Source: Thermoanaerobacter wiegelii Rt8.B1 (GTDB lineage: Bacteria > Bacillota > Thermoanaerobacteria > Thermoanaerobacterales > Thermoanaerobacteraceae). From it: a stretch of DNA of 64,000 nt. Made by a program: the position numbers and the translations under genes. Shown in pieces: positions 45,270 through 54,759 of this stretch. The stretch spans positions 350,501-414,500 of the forward strand of contig NC_015958.1 in NCBI RefSeq assembly GCF_000147695.2, in the 5' to 3' direction. The notes below the pieces were generated by a model, which was not told where the DNA came from, ran no database searches, and saw only the letters and a list, made by a program, of their open reading frames with translations. Within the stretch, counting starts at the first letter, position 1, and every line of letters begins with the position of its first letter.

Positions 45270-46319
45270 ATGGAAATTCGTGATAAGCATCCTTATATGA
45301 TGTGGGAAACAATTTTATCAACGCCAAATTTAATTCCTGAAATAGGCAACCATATGGAAGAAATAAGAAAAGTAGCTAAGCTCTTAAGGGAAAAGGATTT
45401 TGTATATATAACTGGATGTGGCACTTCATATAATCTAGCACTTACATTCGCGAATTTTTTGAATAATTATGGCAAAAAGTGTGCTATAGCACTGCCAGCT
45501 TACGAAATGTTACATCATGTTGATGTGGTAGATGCCTCTAAATCAGCAATAGTTTCGATATCACATTCTGGTGGAACTGGGGCTTCAGTACAAGTGCTGA
45601 ATAAATTGTTGCAATCTGATATTTTAAAGATAGCCATAACAAATACTGACAAAAGTAGAATAATGAACGTAGCTGATGCGAGTATACTTGTACCGGGGTG
45701 GGAAGAAGTTGGTCCTAAAACTAGAAGTTATACCTTAGGTTTGATTGTTGCTTTATTGGTTTCAATGTTAGTTGGTGAGAAAGACTTTGAAATAGTAGAA
45801 TACTTAGAACGAATAAGCAAAGGACTAAAACAAGAAATAGACAGGTGGGTGACAGAGATTAAGGATCTCAGCGAGAAAATGTTAGGACGCAGGATATATG
45901 TAGTAGGTGCTGGTCCTAATTATGGAGTTGCTGCAGAAGCTGCATTAAAGATTATGGAAACAAGTAATGTTCCTGCTTTTGCTATGGAACTGGAAGAAAT
46001 CGGACATGGGCCTATTGCAACTGTGGTTAATGAAGAAACTGTGTTGTTTGTTTTGAAAACTCCTAAAGATGAAGCTCGGGCTAAAGATGTAGTAAATGCG
46101 GCAAAAGAAATGGGAGCAATGGTAGTAGAGTTTTCTAACAAAATAACTGAGGGTGGAGTAAAGATACCTTATGATGATGAATCTTTAATACCAGTTTATA
46201 CTATAGTTCCTATGCAAATGGTGGCATATTGGCTTGCTGTATCAAGAAATGTATTTCCTGATTTAATTAGAAAGAGAGGAGATAAACATAAAAAAGCATT
46301 AGATATAATCCTTGGCTAA
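45270..46319 (+). CDS. Two-domain SIS sugar-phosphate isomerase/deaminase-like protein
   Basis: This 349-residue protein has two SIS domains, as in the isomerase half of GlmS and in the AgaS/FrlB group. The first shows VYITGCGTSYNLALTFANF and SISHSGGTGASVQVLN, and the second YVVGAGPNYGVAAEAALKIM and ELEEIGHGPIATV. No glutaminase domain is present. It probably removes the amino group or isomerises a 6-phospho-amino sugar made by the PTS and glycosidase. The ATG follows AGGAGG. It is preceded by the IS110 relic and closed by a hairpin. Confidence 0.8.
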   Translation: MEIRDKHPYMMWETILSTPNLIPEIGNHMEEIRKVAKLLREKDFVYITGCGTSYNLALTFANFLNNYGKKCAIALPAYEMLHHVDVVDASKSAIVSISHSGGTGASVQVLNKLLQSDILKIAITNTDKSRIMNVADASILVPGWEEVGPKTRSYTLGLIVALLVSMLVGEKDFEIVEYLERISKGLKQEIDRWVTEIKDLSEKMLGRRIYVVGAGPNYGVAAEAALKIMETSNVPAFAMELEEIGHGPIATVVNEETVLFVLKTPKDEARAKDVVNAAKEMGAMVVEFSNKITEGGVKIPYDDESLIPVYTIVPMQMVAYWLAVSRNVFPDLIRKRGDKHKKALDIILG

Positions 46320-46329
46320 TTTAGAAAAT

Positions 46330-46366
46330 AATAGCGCTCCATGATTTCTCAGGGGCGCTATTTATA
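46330..46366 (+). terminator. Hairpin after SIS gene
   Basis: AATAGCGC pairs with GCGCTATT around a 17-base loop, followed by TATAAAAA. Weak T tract, so partial termination is possible. Confidence 0.65.
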
Positions 46367-46441
46367 AAAAACGACAATAGAAGGGAAAGTATAGAAAATA
46401 GAAAAACTATTTAAAAAAATAATAAAGAAAGGATGGGAAAA

Positions 46442-47317
46442 ATGTTTGAACTGAAGGGTGTAATACCTGCCTTGGTTACTCCAATGACGAAGGATTATAA
46501 ATTGGATTTAAAAGGATTGTGTGAATTGATAGATTTTCAAATAAAATCAGGGTCTGACAGCATAATAGTTGGTGGTAGTACAGGTGAATATAATCTTTTG
46601 ACTGAGGATGAACGTCGCGAGATAATAAGAGTAGCAGTTGAGTATGCTGCGGGGAGAATTCCTGTTATAGCAGGGACGGGTAGTAACAGCACAGATGCTA
46701 CTATTCGATTATCAAAGTATGCAGAAGAAGTTGGGGCAGATGCAGTATTAGTAATAAATCCGTATTATCCAAACCCTGGACAGAATGGATTGTATGAACA
46801 CTTTAAAGAATTAGCAAAATCCGTAAATATACCTATTATCATCTATAATTGGCCCGCAGGTACAAATATTGATATATCAATAGAAACACTTGAAAAACTC
46901 AGCGAATTTGACAATATTATAGGCATAAAAGATACAGCTCCGCTCGAACATACAATGTTACTTATAGCACATTTTGGGAAAAGGTATGCTATTACAACAG
47001 GCCTTGAAATATTTTTCTTGTCTGCTATACAATTGGGGGCAACTGGTGGGATAGGGGTTGCGCAAAATATAATTCCACGGCAAATGGTAGAACTTTATAA
47101 AATGGCTATGATCGAGCCAGAAGCTGCAAAAGAGCTACATTATCGTTTATTACCGTTATATGAAGTTTTGTTTATTGAGCCTAATCCCGTGCCTATTAAG
47201 ACGGCATTAAATATTATGGGTATGCCAGCTGGTCCTTGCAGACCCCCTCTTCAGCCAATGCGTCAGGAAAATATAGAAAAACTTAAGACTGTTCTAAAAG
47301 AGCTGGGTCTTTGCTAA
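46442..47317 (+). CDS. DapA/NanA-family Schiff-base aldolase
   Basis: This 291-residue TIM-barrel lyase of the DHDPS superfamily has GGSTGEYNLLTEDER near residue 45, the active Tyr in IIYNWPAGTNID near 135 and the Schiff-base Lys in IIGIKDT near 162. Context argues against lysine biosynthesis: it stands in a PTS operon with hydroxyacid dehydrogenases. A 2-keto-3-deoxy sugar acid or similar pyruvate-yielding aldolase is more likely. The ATG at 46442 follows AAAGGA; a 9-base upstream ATG overlaps it. Confidence 0.8.
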   Translation: MFELKGVIPALVTPMTKDYKLDLKGLCELIDFQIKSGSDSIIVGGSTGEYNLLTEDERREIIRVAVEYAAGRIPVIAGTGSNSTDATIRLSKYAEEVGADAVLVINPYYPNPGQNGLYEHFKELAKSVNIPIIIYNWPAGTNIDISIETLEKLSEFDNIIGIKDTAPLEHTMLLIAHFGKRYAITTGLEIFFLSAIQLGATGGIGVAQNIIPRQMVELYKMAMIEPEAAKELHYRLLPLYEVLFIEPNPVPIKTALNIMGMPAGPCRPPLQPMRQENIEKLKTVLKELGLC

Positions 47318-47387
47318 ACATAACTAGTAAAATGGCAGCATAAAGCAGCATAAAAACGAAATATATTGAGGTGGAGTTGAAGGAAAC

Positions 47388-48317
47388 ATGTACAGGGTGG
47401 GTGTCATTGAGAATGTTAACAAAAGAAGTCAAAATATAATTGAAGCAAATCTTGGAGGAGTAGCGGAGATTATTTATAAAACGAATATATATGATATTGT
47501 ACCTGCAAAAGAAATTATTGATATGGATGCGATAATATTAGGTGATGCTAAGGTTACAAAGGAAACGATTGTAGGTGCTAACAAGTTAAGAGTAATCGGA
47601 CGTCTTGGGGTTGGTATTGATAATATAGACACAGAAGCATGTAAACAGAAGGGTATAGTTGTGGTAAATACACCCGGTGAAAATGCAATATCTGTTGCAG
47701 AACATGTGTTTGGATTGATATTAGCTGTTAGTAGACGTCTTACATGCCTTGATAAGCTTATTCGGGAGGGTCGTTGGAAAGAAAAAATAAAGTATGAAGG
47801 GATTGAACTATTTGGCAAAACTATTGGTATCATAGGAATGGGAGCAATTGGAAAGGAAGTTATGCGTATAGCTTTAGGATTTGGTATGAACGTGCTATAT
47901 AATGATATTGAAGAGAATAAAAACATTCAAAGAGAAAATGTGATGTATGCATCTCTCGAAAGCGTTTTAAGTAAGAGTGATATAGTAACGCTTCATGTTC
48001 CTTTGACACAAAAGACCTATCATTTAATAAACAGGGAAAAAATAAAACTGATGAAACAAGGTGCGATATTGATAAATACTGCACGTGGAGCGATTGTAGA
48101 CGAAGATGCGCTATATGATGCATTGTCAGAAGGCTTGATAGGTGGTGCGGGTATTGATGTATATACATCAGAACCGCTATACACTCATAAATTTTTTAAA
48201 CTGGAGAACGTGGTATTGACGCCACATGTAGGGGATTTTACAAAAGAAGCCCAAGATAGAATATTAATGAGAGTATGTTCTGAAATTAAGAAATATCTTA
48301 TATTTGATTCAAACTAG
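47388..48317 (+). CDS. D-isomer 2-hydroxyacid dehydrogenase
   Basis: This 309-residue NAD-dependent enzyme of the SerA/LdhA superfamily has the conserved GRLGVGIDNID, NTPGENAISVAEHVFGL, the Rossmann IGIIGMGAIGKEV, VPLTQKTYHLINREK and the catalytic His in TPHVGD. It lacks the ACT domain of phosphoglycerate dehydrogenase. It probably reduces or oxidises a product of the aldolase just upstream, or a sugar-derived hydroxyacid. The ATG follows GAGGTGGAG at long spacing. The next gene starts 17 bases after its stop. Confidence 0.85.
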   Translation: MYRVGVIENVNKRSQNIIEANLGGVAEIIYKTNIYDIVPAKEIIDMDAIILGDAKVTKETIVGANKLRVIGRLGVGIDNIDTEACKQKGIVVVNTPGENAISVAEHVFGLILAVSRRLTCLDKLIREGRWKEKIKYEGIELFGKTIGIIGMGAIGKEVMRIALGFGMNVLYNDIEENKNIQRENVMYASLESVLSKSDIVTLHVPLTQKTYHLINREKIKLMKQGAILINTARGAIVDEDALYDALSEGLIGGAGIDVYTSEPLYTHKFFKLENVVLTPHVGDFTKEAQDRILMRVCSEIKKYLIFDSN

Positions 48318-48333
48318 AGGTGGGAATTCTGAA

Positions 48334-49356
48334 ATGATAAAAATCAAAGTAGAAAAATTGAAAAAAATAGTACAAGAAATACTGAGGGGGTACGATATTT
48401 TACCTGCGGATGCAGAAGAAATTGCTAATCACCTTATTAAAGCTAATATTATGGGTATGGATTCACATGGTGTTATGAGACTACCTTATTATTTAGAAGA
48501 AGTAAAAAAGGGAAATATTAACAAACTTCCGACTTTTAAAACAAAACGAATTGGCGACTTTACAATAATTGATGGGGATAAGGGTTTTGGACAGATTGTT
48601 GCAAGATATGCTACGGAGCACGCAATTACTTCTGCTAAAGGAAAGGGAATAAGTGTTGTTGGTGCTAAGAACCTTAGTCATGTTGGGATGTTGGGTTACT
48701 ATACTCTGATGATCGCTGAACACGGAATGATAGGGTTTGCCACTACAAATACTGATCCGGCAATTGCGCCAGTTGGTTCAAGAAAAGCTGCGCTAGGGAC
48801 AAATCCCATATCGATTGCAATTCCTACTGGTAATTCACCGATTCTCTTAGATATGGCGTTGTCTGTGGCATCGGGTGGGAAAATTCTTTTTGCGAAAAAG
48901 CACAACGAAAAAATTCCTATTGGTTGGGCTCTTGATGCTGAAGGGAACCCCACCCAAGATCCTAACGAAGCATTGAATGGGACGTTGCTCCCGATAGGTA
49001 TGCACAAGGGTTATGGGTTGGCATTAATTATTGATATAATTTGTGGTATCTTAATTGGTGGAGGGTATGGACTTGAACTTCAGCCGGGGTGGGCTTCACA
49101 GGGTGGTTTGATGGTAATGGCAATAGATATAGAACTAATAAAGCCTTTAAAAGAGTTTTATATTGAGATACAAAGGTATTTGGAGATTATTAAAGGGCTA
49201 CCTACTGCTCCGGGATATAATAGAATTATGATTCCTGGAGAAGATCTGTTTGAGAAAATCGAAAATAATAAAGAAGATATACAACTTGATGATGAGACTT
49301 ATAAATTATTGCTACAACTTGCTGAAGAAGGAGGTATAAAAATATCAGATGAGTAA
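48334..49356 (+). CDS. Ldh2-family (malate/L-lactate/sulfolactate-type) oxidoreductase
   Basis: This 340-residue NAD(P)H enzyme of the LDH2/MDG2 superfamily has the opening ANIMGMDSHGVMRLP with its catalytic His, SKNLSHVGMLGYY-like AKNLSHVGMLGYY, the substrate stretch ALGTNPISIAIP and LPIGMHKGYGLALIIDIICG. Members act on malate, lactate, ureidoglycolate or diketogulonate. The operon suggests a sugar-derived hydroxyacid. The start at 48334 follows AGAGGTGGG. With its neighbour it gives the cluster two different kinds of hydroxyacid dehydrogenase. Confidence 0.85.
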   Translation: MIKIKVEKLKKIVQEILRGYDILPADAEEIANHLIKANIMGMDSHGVMRLPYYLEEVKKGNINKLPTFKTKRIGDFTIIDGDKGFGQIVARYATEHAITSAKGKGISVVGAKNLSHVGMLGYYTLMIAEHGMIGFATTNTDPAIAPVGSRKAALGTNPISIAIPTGNSPILLDMALSVASGGKILFAKKHNEKIPIGWALDAEGNPTQDPNEALNGTLLPIGMHKGYGLALIIDIICGILIGGGYGLELQPGWASQGGLMVMAIDIELIKPLKEFYIEIQRYLEIIKGLPTAPGYNRIMIPGEDLFEKIENNKEDIQLDDETYKLLLQLAEEGGIKISDE

Positions 49357-49554
49357 ATGAGAAATTATATATTTTGTTTCATAGATTTTCAATAATGTAA
49401 TGAATTAAAAAGAAAACTTACCCTTTATATCTTCATAAATATCAATGGTTTCTGATTAAAGCTTACAATTTAATAAGGGGAACAAGTGTTTTTACTTTGA
49501 GAGTATTCAAAAAATTTCGCGATTGTAAATAAATATGAAGAGAGGGGGAATATT

Positions 49555-49884
49555 ATGTCCTCAGAAGAAATTATTTTTCAAATGATATTACATGGAGGTA
49601 ATGCTAGAACAGAGGCATATGAGGCATTAAAATATGCTAAAGTTGGAGATTTTGAGACAGCGCAACGTCATATTGAGGCTGCATCTGAGGAACTACATAA
49701 AGCACATCAAGTCCAAGCAGATATAATCCAAAAAGAAGCAGCAGGCGGAGAGAGTAAAATAACATTATTAATGGTTCATGCGCAGGATCATGTAATGACA
49801 GCTATGGCGGAAAAAAATCTTATTGAACGGATGGTTGATTTGTATAAATTAATTTATGAAAATATGAAAAAAAACACACCATAA
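49555..49884 (+). CDS. PTS EIIA, lactose/cellobiose type
   Basis: This 109-residue EIIA of the Lac family passes phosphate from HPr to EIIB. It has ILHGGNARTEAYEALKYAKV near the start and the phosphorylated histidine in MVHAQDHVMTAM near residue 74. The ATG follows GAGAGGGGG. It completes the PTS set whose EIIB and EIIC lie nearly 8 kb upstream, so the operon has been stretched by insertions. The 200-base gap before it holds no gene. Confidence 0.93.
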   Translation: MSSEEIIFQMILHGGNARTEAYEALKYAKVGDFETAQRHIEAASEELHKAHQVQADIIQKEAAGGESKITLLMVHAQDHVMTAMAEKNLIERMVDLYKLIYENMKKNTP

Positions 49885-50012
49885 AAATTTGATAAAAAAT
49901 AAGGCAAAAGATTTATTAATAAAATAACAAGAATTCTTAACAAAACTAATATAATTAACATTTACACTTTTGTAATTAATTATTCAGAATCTATACAGGG
50001 GAGCGTTTAAAA

Positions 50013-50393
50013 ATGGGGATCCGAATAGATAAATCTTTGTGTACGAATTGCAGAGCATGCTTATTAGCATGCTCTATGAAAAATTTTGGTATATGTAATC
50101 CAAAATTATCATTGATGGATATCAGAGAGACTGAAAACATCTATCTTGAGGTGGTTACTTGTATTCAGTGTAAAAATGCTGTATGTATCAGAGTATGTCC
50201 GAGTAAAGCGATAAAAAGACAAAATGGTATCGTGAAAATAGACAAAGAAAAATGTGTTGGTTGTGGAATATGTGCTCAATATTGCCCACAAAGTGTAATA
50301 AAGGTGATATCAGGAAAAGCATTCAAATGTGAATTGTGTGAGGGCGCTCCAGCATGTGTACAAGTTTGTTCTACAGGAGCAATTTCATATTAG
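50013..50393 (+). CDS. Polyferredoxin-type electron carrier of the AOR
   Basis: This 126-residue protein has four groups of cysteines: CTNCRACLLACSM, CIQCKNAVCIRVCP, CVGCGICAQYCPQ and CELCEGAPACVQVC, enough for up to four 4Fe-4S clusters. It resembles the small iron-sulfur subunit encoded beside aldehyde:ferredoxin oxidoreductases and accepts electrons from them. The ATG follows GGGGAG. The AOR gene starts 18 bases after its stop. Confidence 0.9.
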   Translation: MGIRIDKSLCTNCRACLLACSMKNFGICNPKLSLMDIRETENIYLEVVTCIQCKNAVCIRVCPSKAIKRQNGIVKIDKEKCVGCGICAQYCPQSVIKVISGKAFKCELCEGAPACVQVCSTGAISY

Positions 50394-50411
50394 CTTGGAG
50401 GTGACTAAGTT

Positions 50412-52226
50412 ATGTACGCTTATATGAATAAAATTTTATACATTGACTTAACTCAAAAAAAATATTATTTTAAAGAACTTCAACAGGAGATAGTAGAATT
50501 ATTTATAGGTGGGAAAGGGTTAGGTTTGAAATTATTATATGATGAACTACCTCCTAAATTAGATCCTTTTAACGAAAAAAACCTCTTGATTTTTGTAAGT
50601 GGACCTCTTACCGGGACCTTAGCTCCCAGCATGAGAGGTTGCGTTATTTCAAAATCTCCTCTCAATAATATGTTTGATGATTCTTATTTTGGAGGGCATT
50701 TTATCCAGGAAGTCAAATATGCTGGTTATGACGCAATTGTAATAAGCGGAAAGTCTGAGACACCTGTTTTTATTCTTATTGAAGACGATAATGTAAAAAT
50801 ATTAGAAGCAGATTATTTATGGGGACTTGACACTTATGAAACTTATGATGTATTAAAAGGCAAATTAGGTAAAGACGTAAAAATTGCTTGTATTGGCCCT
50901 GCGGGAGAGAACCTAGTGAAATATGCACTAATTGATTGTGATCCACATAGGCAAGCGGGTAGGGGTGGATTAGGAGCAGTTATGGGTTCAAAAAAACTTA
51001 AGGCCATAGCCGTTAGAGGTAGTAAAGGTATAAAAATTAAAGAACCAAAATTATTCTTTGAAGAAGTTAAAAAAGCTCATGAGTTTTTAAAAGAGAGTAC
51101 AAAACCCTTGGCAAAATATTCAACTTTGATAAATATCCCTTTTTCAAATGAAATGGGTTTTTTTCCTGTAAGAAATTACTCATCAGGGTCTTTTGAAAAG
51201 AGAAGTAGCATAAATTATGACCAACATGATAAGAGAGTTTGGTTACGAGATAGTGCCTGTGCGGCATGTCCTATTCATTGTAGCAAGTTAGGAGTGATCA
51301 GAAGGGGAGCGTATAAAGGTAGCTTGTGTGACAATGTAGAATATGAAACAGCAGGCCTTTTAGGGGGTAACATAGGTATTTCAAATGTAGAAGACTTGAA
51401 CTACCTTAATCTTCTATGTGATAAATTAGGTTTAGATACAATTAGCGCAGGTGGAGTAGTTGGTTTTACAATAGAGGCATATAAAAATGGATTAATTTCA
51501 AAAGAAGATTTGGGCACTGACATAGACTTTGGAAATACAAAAGCTGTTGCTTTTTTACTCAACCAGATAGCTTATCGTAAAGGTATAGGCAATATTTTGG
51601 CAGAAGGGGTATTAAAAGCATCATCCATTATAGGAGGAGGAGCTGAGAAATTAGCTGTAACTATTCAGGGATATGAGGTTCCAGCGTGGGGTCCAAGAGG
51701 TTCAGAAGGAATGGGGTTAGCCTACCTGACAGGTGACCGAGGAGGATGTCATCAGAGAGCTTTTCCCATTGCTTATGAGGTGGAAGGGGTATGGCAGGGG
51801 CAACCTGTTGAGGACGGTAAAAGTATTAATTTAAAACCTGAAATAGTTATATGGGAGCAAAATTTGTTGGCGGCACTGTATTCACTAACGATATGTGAAA
51901 TTGCAAGGGGAGGTATAACAGTTAATCAATACCTAGATATGTTTAAATATGCAACAGGAAGAGATATAGACCAAGATGAATTTTTTAGAATTGGAGAACG
52001 TATATGGAATTTAGCTAGATTATTTAATATAAGGGAAGGTTGGAAACAAAATTATTCGGCTATGCCGAGTCGATTTAAGGAACCTTTGCCTGACGGGAAA
52101 ATGAAAGGTCATTATTTTGAAGAAAACAAATTATCGCAAATGATGTTACGATACAACCAGCTTAGAGGATGGGACGAAAATGGGATTCCCACCAACGAAA
52201 AACTTAAAGAATTAAGGTTAATATAA
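50412..52226 (+). CDS. aor: Aldehyde:ferredoxin oxidoreductase (tungsten enzyme)
   Basis: This 604-residue enzyme oxidises aldehydes to acids, or in reverse reduces acids, with a tungsto- or molybdo-bispterin and one 4Fe-4S cluster. The N-terminal domain has FIGGKGLGLKLLYDELPP, PLTGTLAPSMRGC and PAGENLVKYALIDCDPHRQAGRGG. The cluster ligands are CAACPIHCSKLG near 282 and a later Cys in LTICEIARGG near 494. The length is typical. The ATG lies behind GGAGGTG. Its cofactor and tungstate supply genes fill the rest of the window. Confidence 0.96.
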   Translation: MYAYMNKILYIDLTQKKYYFKELQQEIVELFIGGKGLGLKLLYDELPPKLDPFNEKNLLIFVSGPLTGTLAPSMRGCVISKSPLNNMFDDSYFGGHFIQEVKYAGYDAIVISGKSETPVFILIEDDNVKILEADYLWGLDTYETYDVLKGKLGKDVKIACIGPAGENLVKYALIDCDPHRQAGRGGLGAVMGSKKLKAIAVRGSKGIKIKEPKLFFEEVKKAHEFLKESTKPLAKYSTLINIPFSNEMGFFPVRNYSSGSFEKRSSINYDQHDKRVWLRDSACAACPIHCSKLGVIRRGAYKGSLCDNVEYETAGLLGGNIGISNVEDLNYLNLLCDKLGLDTISAGGVVGFTIEAYKNGLISKEDLGTDIDFGNTKAVAFLLNQIAYRKGIGNILAEGVLKASSIIGGGAEKLAVTIQGYEVPAWGPRGSEGMGLAYLTGDRGGCHQRAFPIAYEVEGVWQGQPVEDGKSINLKPEIVIWEQNLLAALYSLTICEIARGGITVNQYLDMFKYATGRDIDQDEFFRIGERIWNLARLFNIREGWKQNYSAMPSRFKEPLPDGKMKGHYFEENKLSQMMLRYNQLRGWDENGIPTNEKLKELRLI

Positions 52227-52429
52227 CATAAGCACCTTTATATGGCAAAATAGAGAAGGAATTAGATAAAAAAGTAGCCAGTACAACACTTAGAAGATAA
52301 AGAAAATTATGAATGAGAAAATTATGAATAGCAACAAAAGGCGAGTAAGAAAATATGTAGCAGAGAGATTACATAAATATACTTAGAATATGGGAAAGTT
52401 ACGCTGCTATATAGAGGATTAAAATCAAG
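52227..52429. other. Spacer between AOR gene and IS21
   Basis: AT-rich; no supported gene, perhaps debris of another element. Confidence 0.4.
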
Positions 52430-52543
52430 TGTCACTAACGGTGTATAATTGACCCAGGGGTAACGAGAAGGAATTGACCCACCCCCTGTCGAAATATCCC
52501 TCTGATCTGAATTAAACCTCAGAGGATCGGAGGGAGATAAAAA

Positions 52544-53803
52544 ATGCTAGGGAGTGGGTCTATTATCATGATACATGAACTCAGGGCAAAAGGCAAGAGT
52601 ATTCGTGCAATTTCACGAGAAACAGGGCATTCTCGAAACACAATAAGAAAGTATCTCAGAACAGAGGGAATTCCCGAAAGAAAACCTCGTCCTAAGAGGG
52701 GCTCAAAACTTGACCCTTACAAAGATACTATTCATGAGTACATTAACATGGGAATATTTAACTGTGAAGTTATTTACGAAAGAATAAAAGAAGAAGGTTA
52801 CACTGGAGGAAAGACTATTTTAAGAGACTATGTAAGGCAGTTTAGACCTTCAAAGCATATTCAGGCTGTATGCCGCTATGAGACAAAGCCTGGAGAACAA
52901 GCCCAGGTTGACTGGGGTGAATACAATTACATTGATCAGGAAACAGGAGAAGTAAGAAAACTCTATCTCTTTGTCATGGTACTTGGTTATTCAAGAGCAA
53001 TGTATGTTGAATTCACAAATCGCTGTGATGTTCACACTTTCAACCGCTGCCTTATCCATGGTTTTGAATATTTTGGTGGAGTAACTGACGTTGTACTTAG
53101 TGACAGAATGAGAACTGTAATCATAGGTACAGATGCAAACAAGAAACCTTTATGGAATCCAGTATTTGAGGACCTTGCAGCAACTTTGGGATTTGTACCT
53201 AAAGTCTGCAAAGCTAGACGTCCACAGACAAAAGGCAAAGTAGAAAGTGGAATAGACTTTGTCAAGGACAATTTTCTACCCGGGAGAAGATTTTTAGATT
53301 ATGGTGACTTAAATCGTCAGGCAGTAGAGTGGTGTGATAAGAAAAACAGAAGGGTACATGGTACTACAGGAGAAAGACCAATTGACAGACTAAAGAGGGA
53401 AAACTTAAAGCCTTTGCCTCCATTAGATAAATATCAAAAATTTCTGGAGGAACCAAGGAAGGTACATAAAGATGGTCTCTTAAGTTATGATGGTGTAAGG
53501 TATGGAGTACCATGGCAGTACAGCGGGAAAGAGGTAGTTGTAAGGGAGAAAAATGGCAAAATTGAAGTTCTCTATGATAGCAAGATAATAGCAGTACATG
53601 ACAAACATTATCGTTCAGGAAGTCCAGTTTTTCTCAAAGACCAGTACAAAGGCTTAAAAGCAGCAGAAGGTCTGCTTTATCCCAGACCAAAAGCAATCAA
53701 GTTATTTTCACTAGAGGTTGAGAGACGTTCCCTTAGCCTTTATGAAAGTCTAGCGGAGGTGACAGGATATGATAGATCTGGAGAAAGCCAGACTACATCT
53801 TGA
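52544..53803 (+). CDS. istA: IS21 transposase IstA
   Basis: This 419-residue integrase-type transposase has an N-terminal helix-turn-helix (GKSIRAISRETGHSRNTIRKYL) and a DDE core: VDWGEYNYIDQETGEVRKL, VVLSDRMRTVI and GKVESGIDFVKDNF. The ATG follows GGAGGGAG. Its last 35 bases overlap istB. It reads without defects, so the element could be active. Confidence 0.95.
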   Translation: MLGSGSIIMIHELRAKGKSIRAISRETGHSRNTIRKYLRTEGIPERKPRPKRGSKLDPYKDTIHEYINMGIFNCEVIYERIKEEGYTGGKTILRDYVRQFRPSKHIQAVCRYETKPGEQAQVDWGEYNYIDQETGEVRKLYLFVMVLGYSRAMYVEFTNRCDVHTFNRCLIHGFEYFGGVTDVVLSDRMRTVIIGTDANKKPLWNPVFEDLAATLGFVPKVCKARRPQTKGKVESGIDFVKDNFLPGRRFLDYGDLNRQAVEWCDKKNRRVHGTTGERPIDRLKRENLKPLPPLDKYQKFLEEPRKVHKDGLLSYDGVRYGVPWQYSGKEVVVREKNGKIEVLYDSKIIAVHDKHYRSGSPVFLKDQYKGLKAAEGLLYPRPKAIKLFSLEVERRSLSLYESLAEVTGYDRSGESQTTS

Positions 53804-54542
53804 AGAACTGGGACTTCTGAGTGCAGCTTCTTTACTTGAATCACTCCTTGAAAGAGCGCAGCACAAAAACAGCACATATCTTGACTTCTTAAATGAGCTT
53901 CTTGAAACAGAACTTCCAGAGAGACAGAAGAGAAATATTGAGGTAAGATTCAAACTAGCCCGACTTCCATACCGAAAAACGCTAGCAGAATTTGACTTCA
54001 CATTTCAGCCAAGTATAGATGAGAAGCTGATAAAAGAACTTGCTACGATGGCCTTTGTACACCGTGCGGAGAATGTAATATTTCTTGGCCCTCCTGGAGT
54101 GGGTAAGACACATCTAGCTGTAGCACTTGCTGTAGAAGCACTATCGCAGGGAATACCAGTTTACTTTATCGCCTTATCAAAACTAATTGAAGACCTTAAA
54201 AAAGGTTATGAAGAGAACAGATTAGACAGAAGGATGAGGAACTACATAAGGCCAAGGCTTCTTGTTATAGATGAAGTAGGATATTTGCCTTTAGATAACC
54301 TTGGAGCAAATCTCTTTTTTCAGCTGATAAGTGCACGGTATGAGAGAGGGAGCATAATACTTACAAGCAACAAAGGATTTGGGGAATGGGGTGAACTAAT
54401 GGGGGATCCGGTTCTTGCAACTGCAGTTTTGGACAGATTGCTGCACCATGCTCATATAATCAACATAAGGGGTAACAGCTATCGTTTAAAGGATAGGTTA
54501 AAGACTGGTCTTTATTACGGTAGTCCAAACGGTAAGGCTTAA
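53769..54542 (+). CDS. istB: IS21 helper ATPase IstB
   Basis: This 257-residue AAA+ ATPase, DnaC-related, has Walker A LGPPGVGKTHLAVAL and Walker B RLLVIDEVGYLPLD. It assists IstA by choosing and remodelling the target. The ATG follows GGAGGTG and lies inside istA, as usual. No lesions. Confidence 0.95.
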   Translation: MIDLEKARLHLEELGLLSAASLLESLLERAQHKNSTYLDFLNELLETELPERQKRNIEVRFKLARLPYRKTLAEFDFTFQPSIDEKLIKELATMAFVHRAENVIFLGPPGVGKTHLAVALAVEALSQGIPVYFIALSKLIEDLKKGYEENRLDRRMRNYIRPRLLVIDEVGYLPLDNLGANLFFQLISARYERGSIILTSNKGFGEWGELMGDPVLATAVLDRLLHHAHIINIRGNSYRLKDRLKTGLYYGSPNGKA

Positions 54543-54654
54543 ATTAAAAAAATGTAGGGTGGGTCAATTTAAAACCGTTGAAAATGGGTCAATTTTAATC
54601 CGCTATTGACAACAAGAGACCTGTGATTGCTAAGTTTTTCGATTCTTATTAAAC

Positions 54655-54750
54655 ATAGTGTAAAATTATCGTAGGATTTTTAAGTGAAAAAAACAAGAGA
54701 CAACCCCTGTGATAAAATAGAATTTGCAGACACAAAATCATAGAAGGGGT
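54655..54750 (+). mobile_element. Solo left end of ISLre2 acting as moaD leader
   Basis: The stretch ATAGTGTAAAATTATCGTAG at 54655, then ACAAGAGACAACCCCTGTGA, ATAAAATAG and AAGGGGTG, matches the left end at 13521 nearly base for base. The transposase body is absent. It supplies the moaD ribosome site AAGGGGTG and a TGTGATAAAAT that can act as an extended -10. Confidence 0.85.
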
Positions 54751-54759
54751 GATATTATA

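Larger units (their letters stand above)
52430..54611 (+). mobile_element. IS21-family element
   Basis: The ends are TGTCACTAACGG... at 52430 and the inverse of TGTCAATAGCGG ending at 54611. Both contain the internal repeats ATTGACCC and GGGTCAATT. The genes istA and istB overlap in the usual order. No clear target duplication beyond a possible CAAG was seen. It separates the AOR operon from moaD. Confidence 0.92.

Noticed and set aside
47474-47926. Minus-strand 150-codon frame inside the 2-hydroxyacid dehydrogenase gene
   Set aside because: Antisense shadow; the plus-strand enzyme is well supported by family motifs.
52426-54615. Target duplication of the IS21 element
   Set aside because: Only CAAG is shared and it is offset by one base; not convincing.
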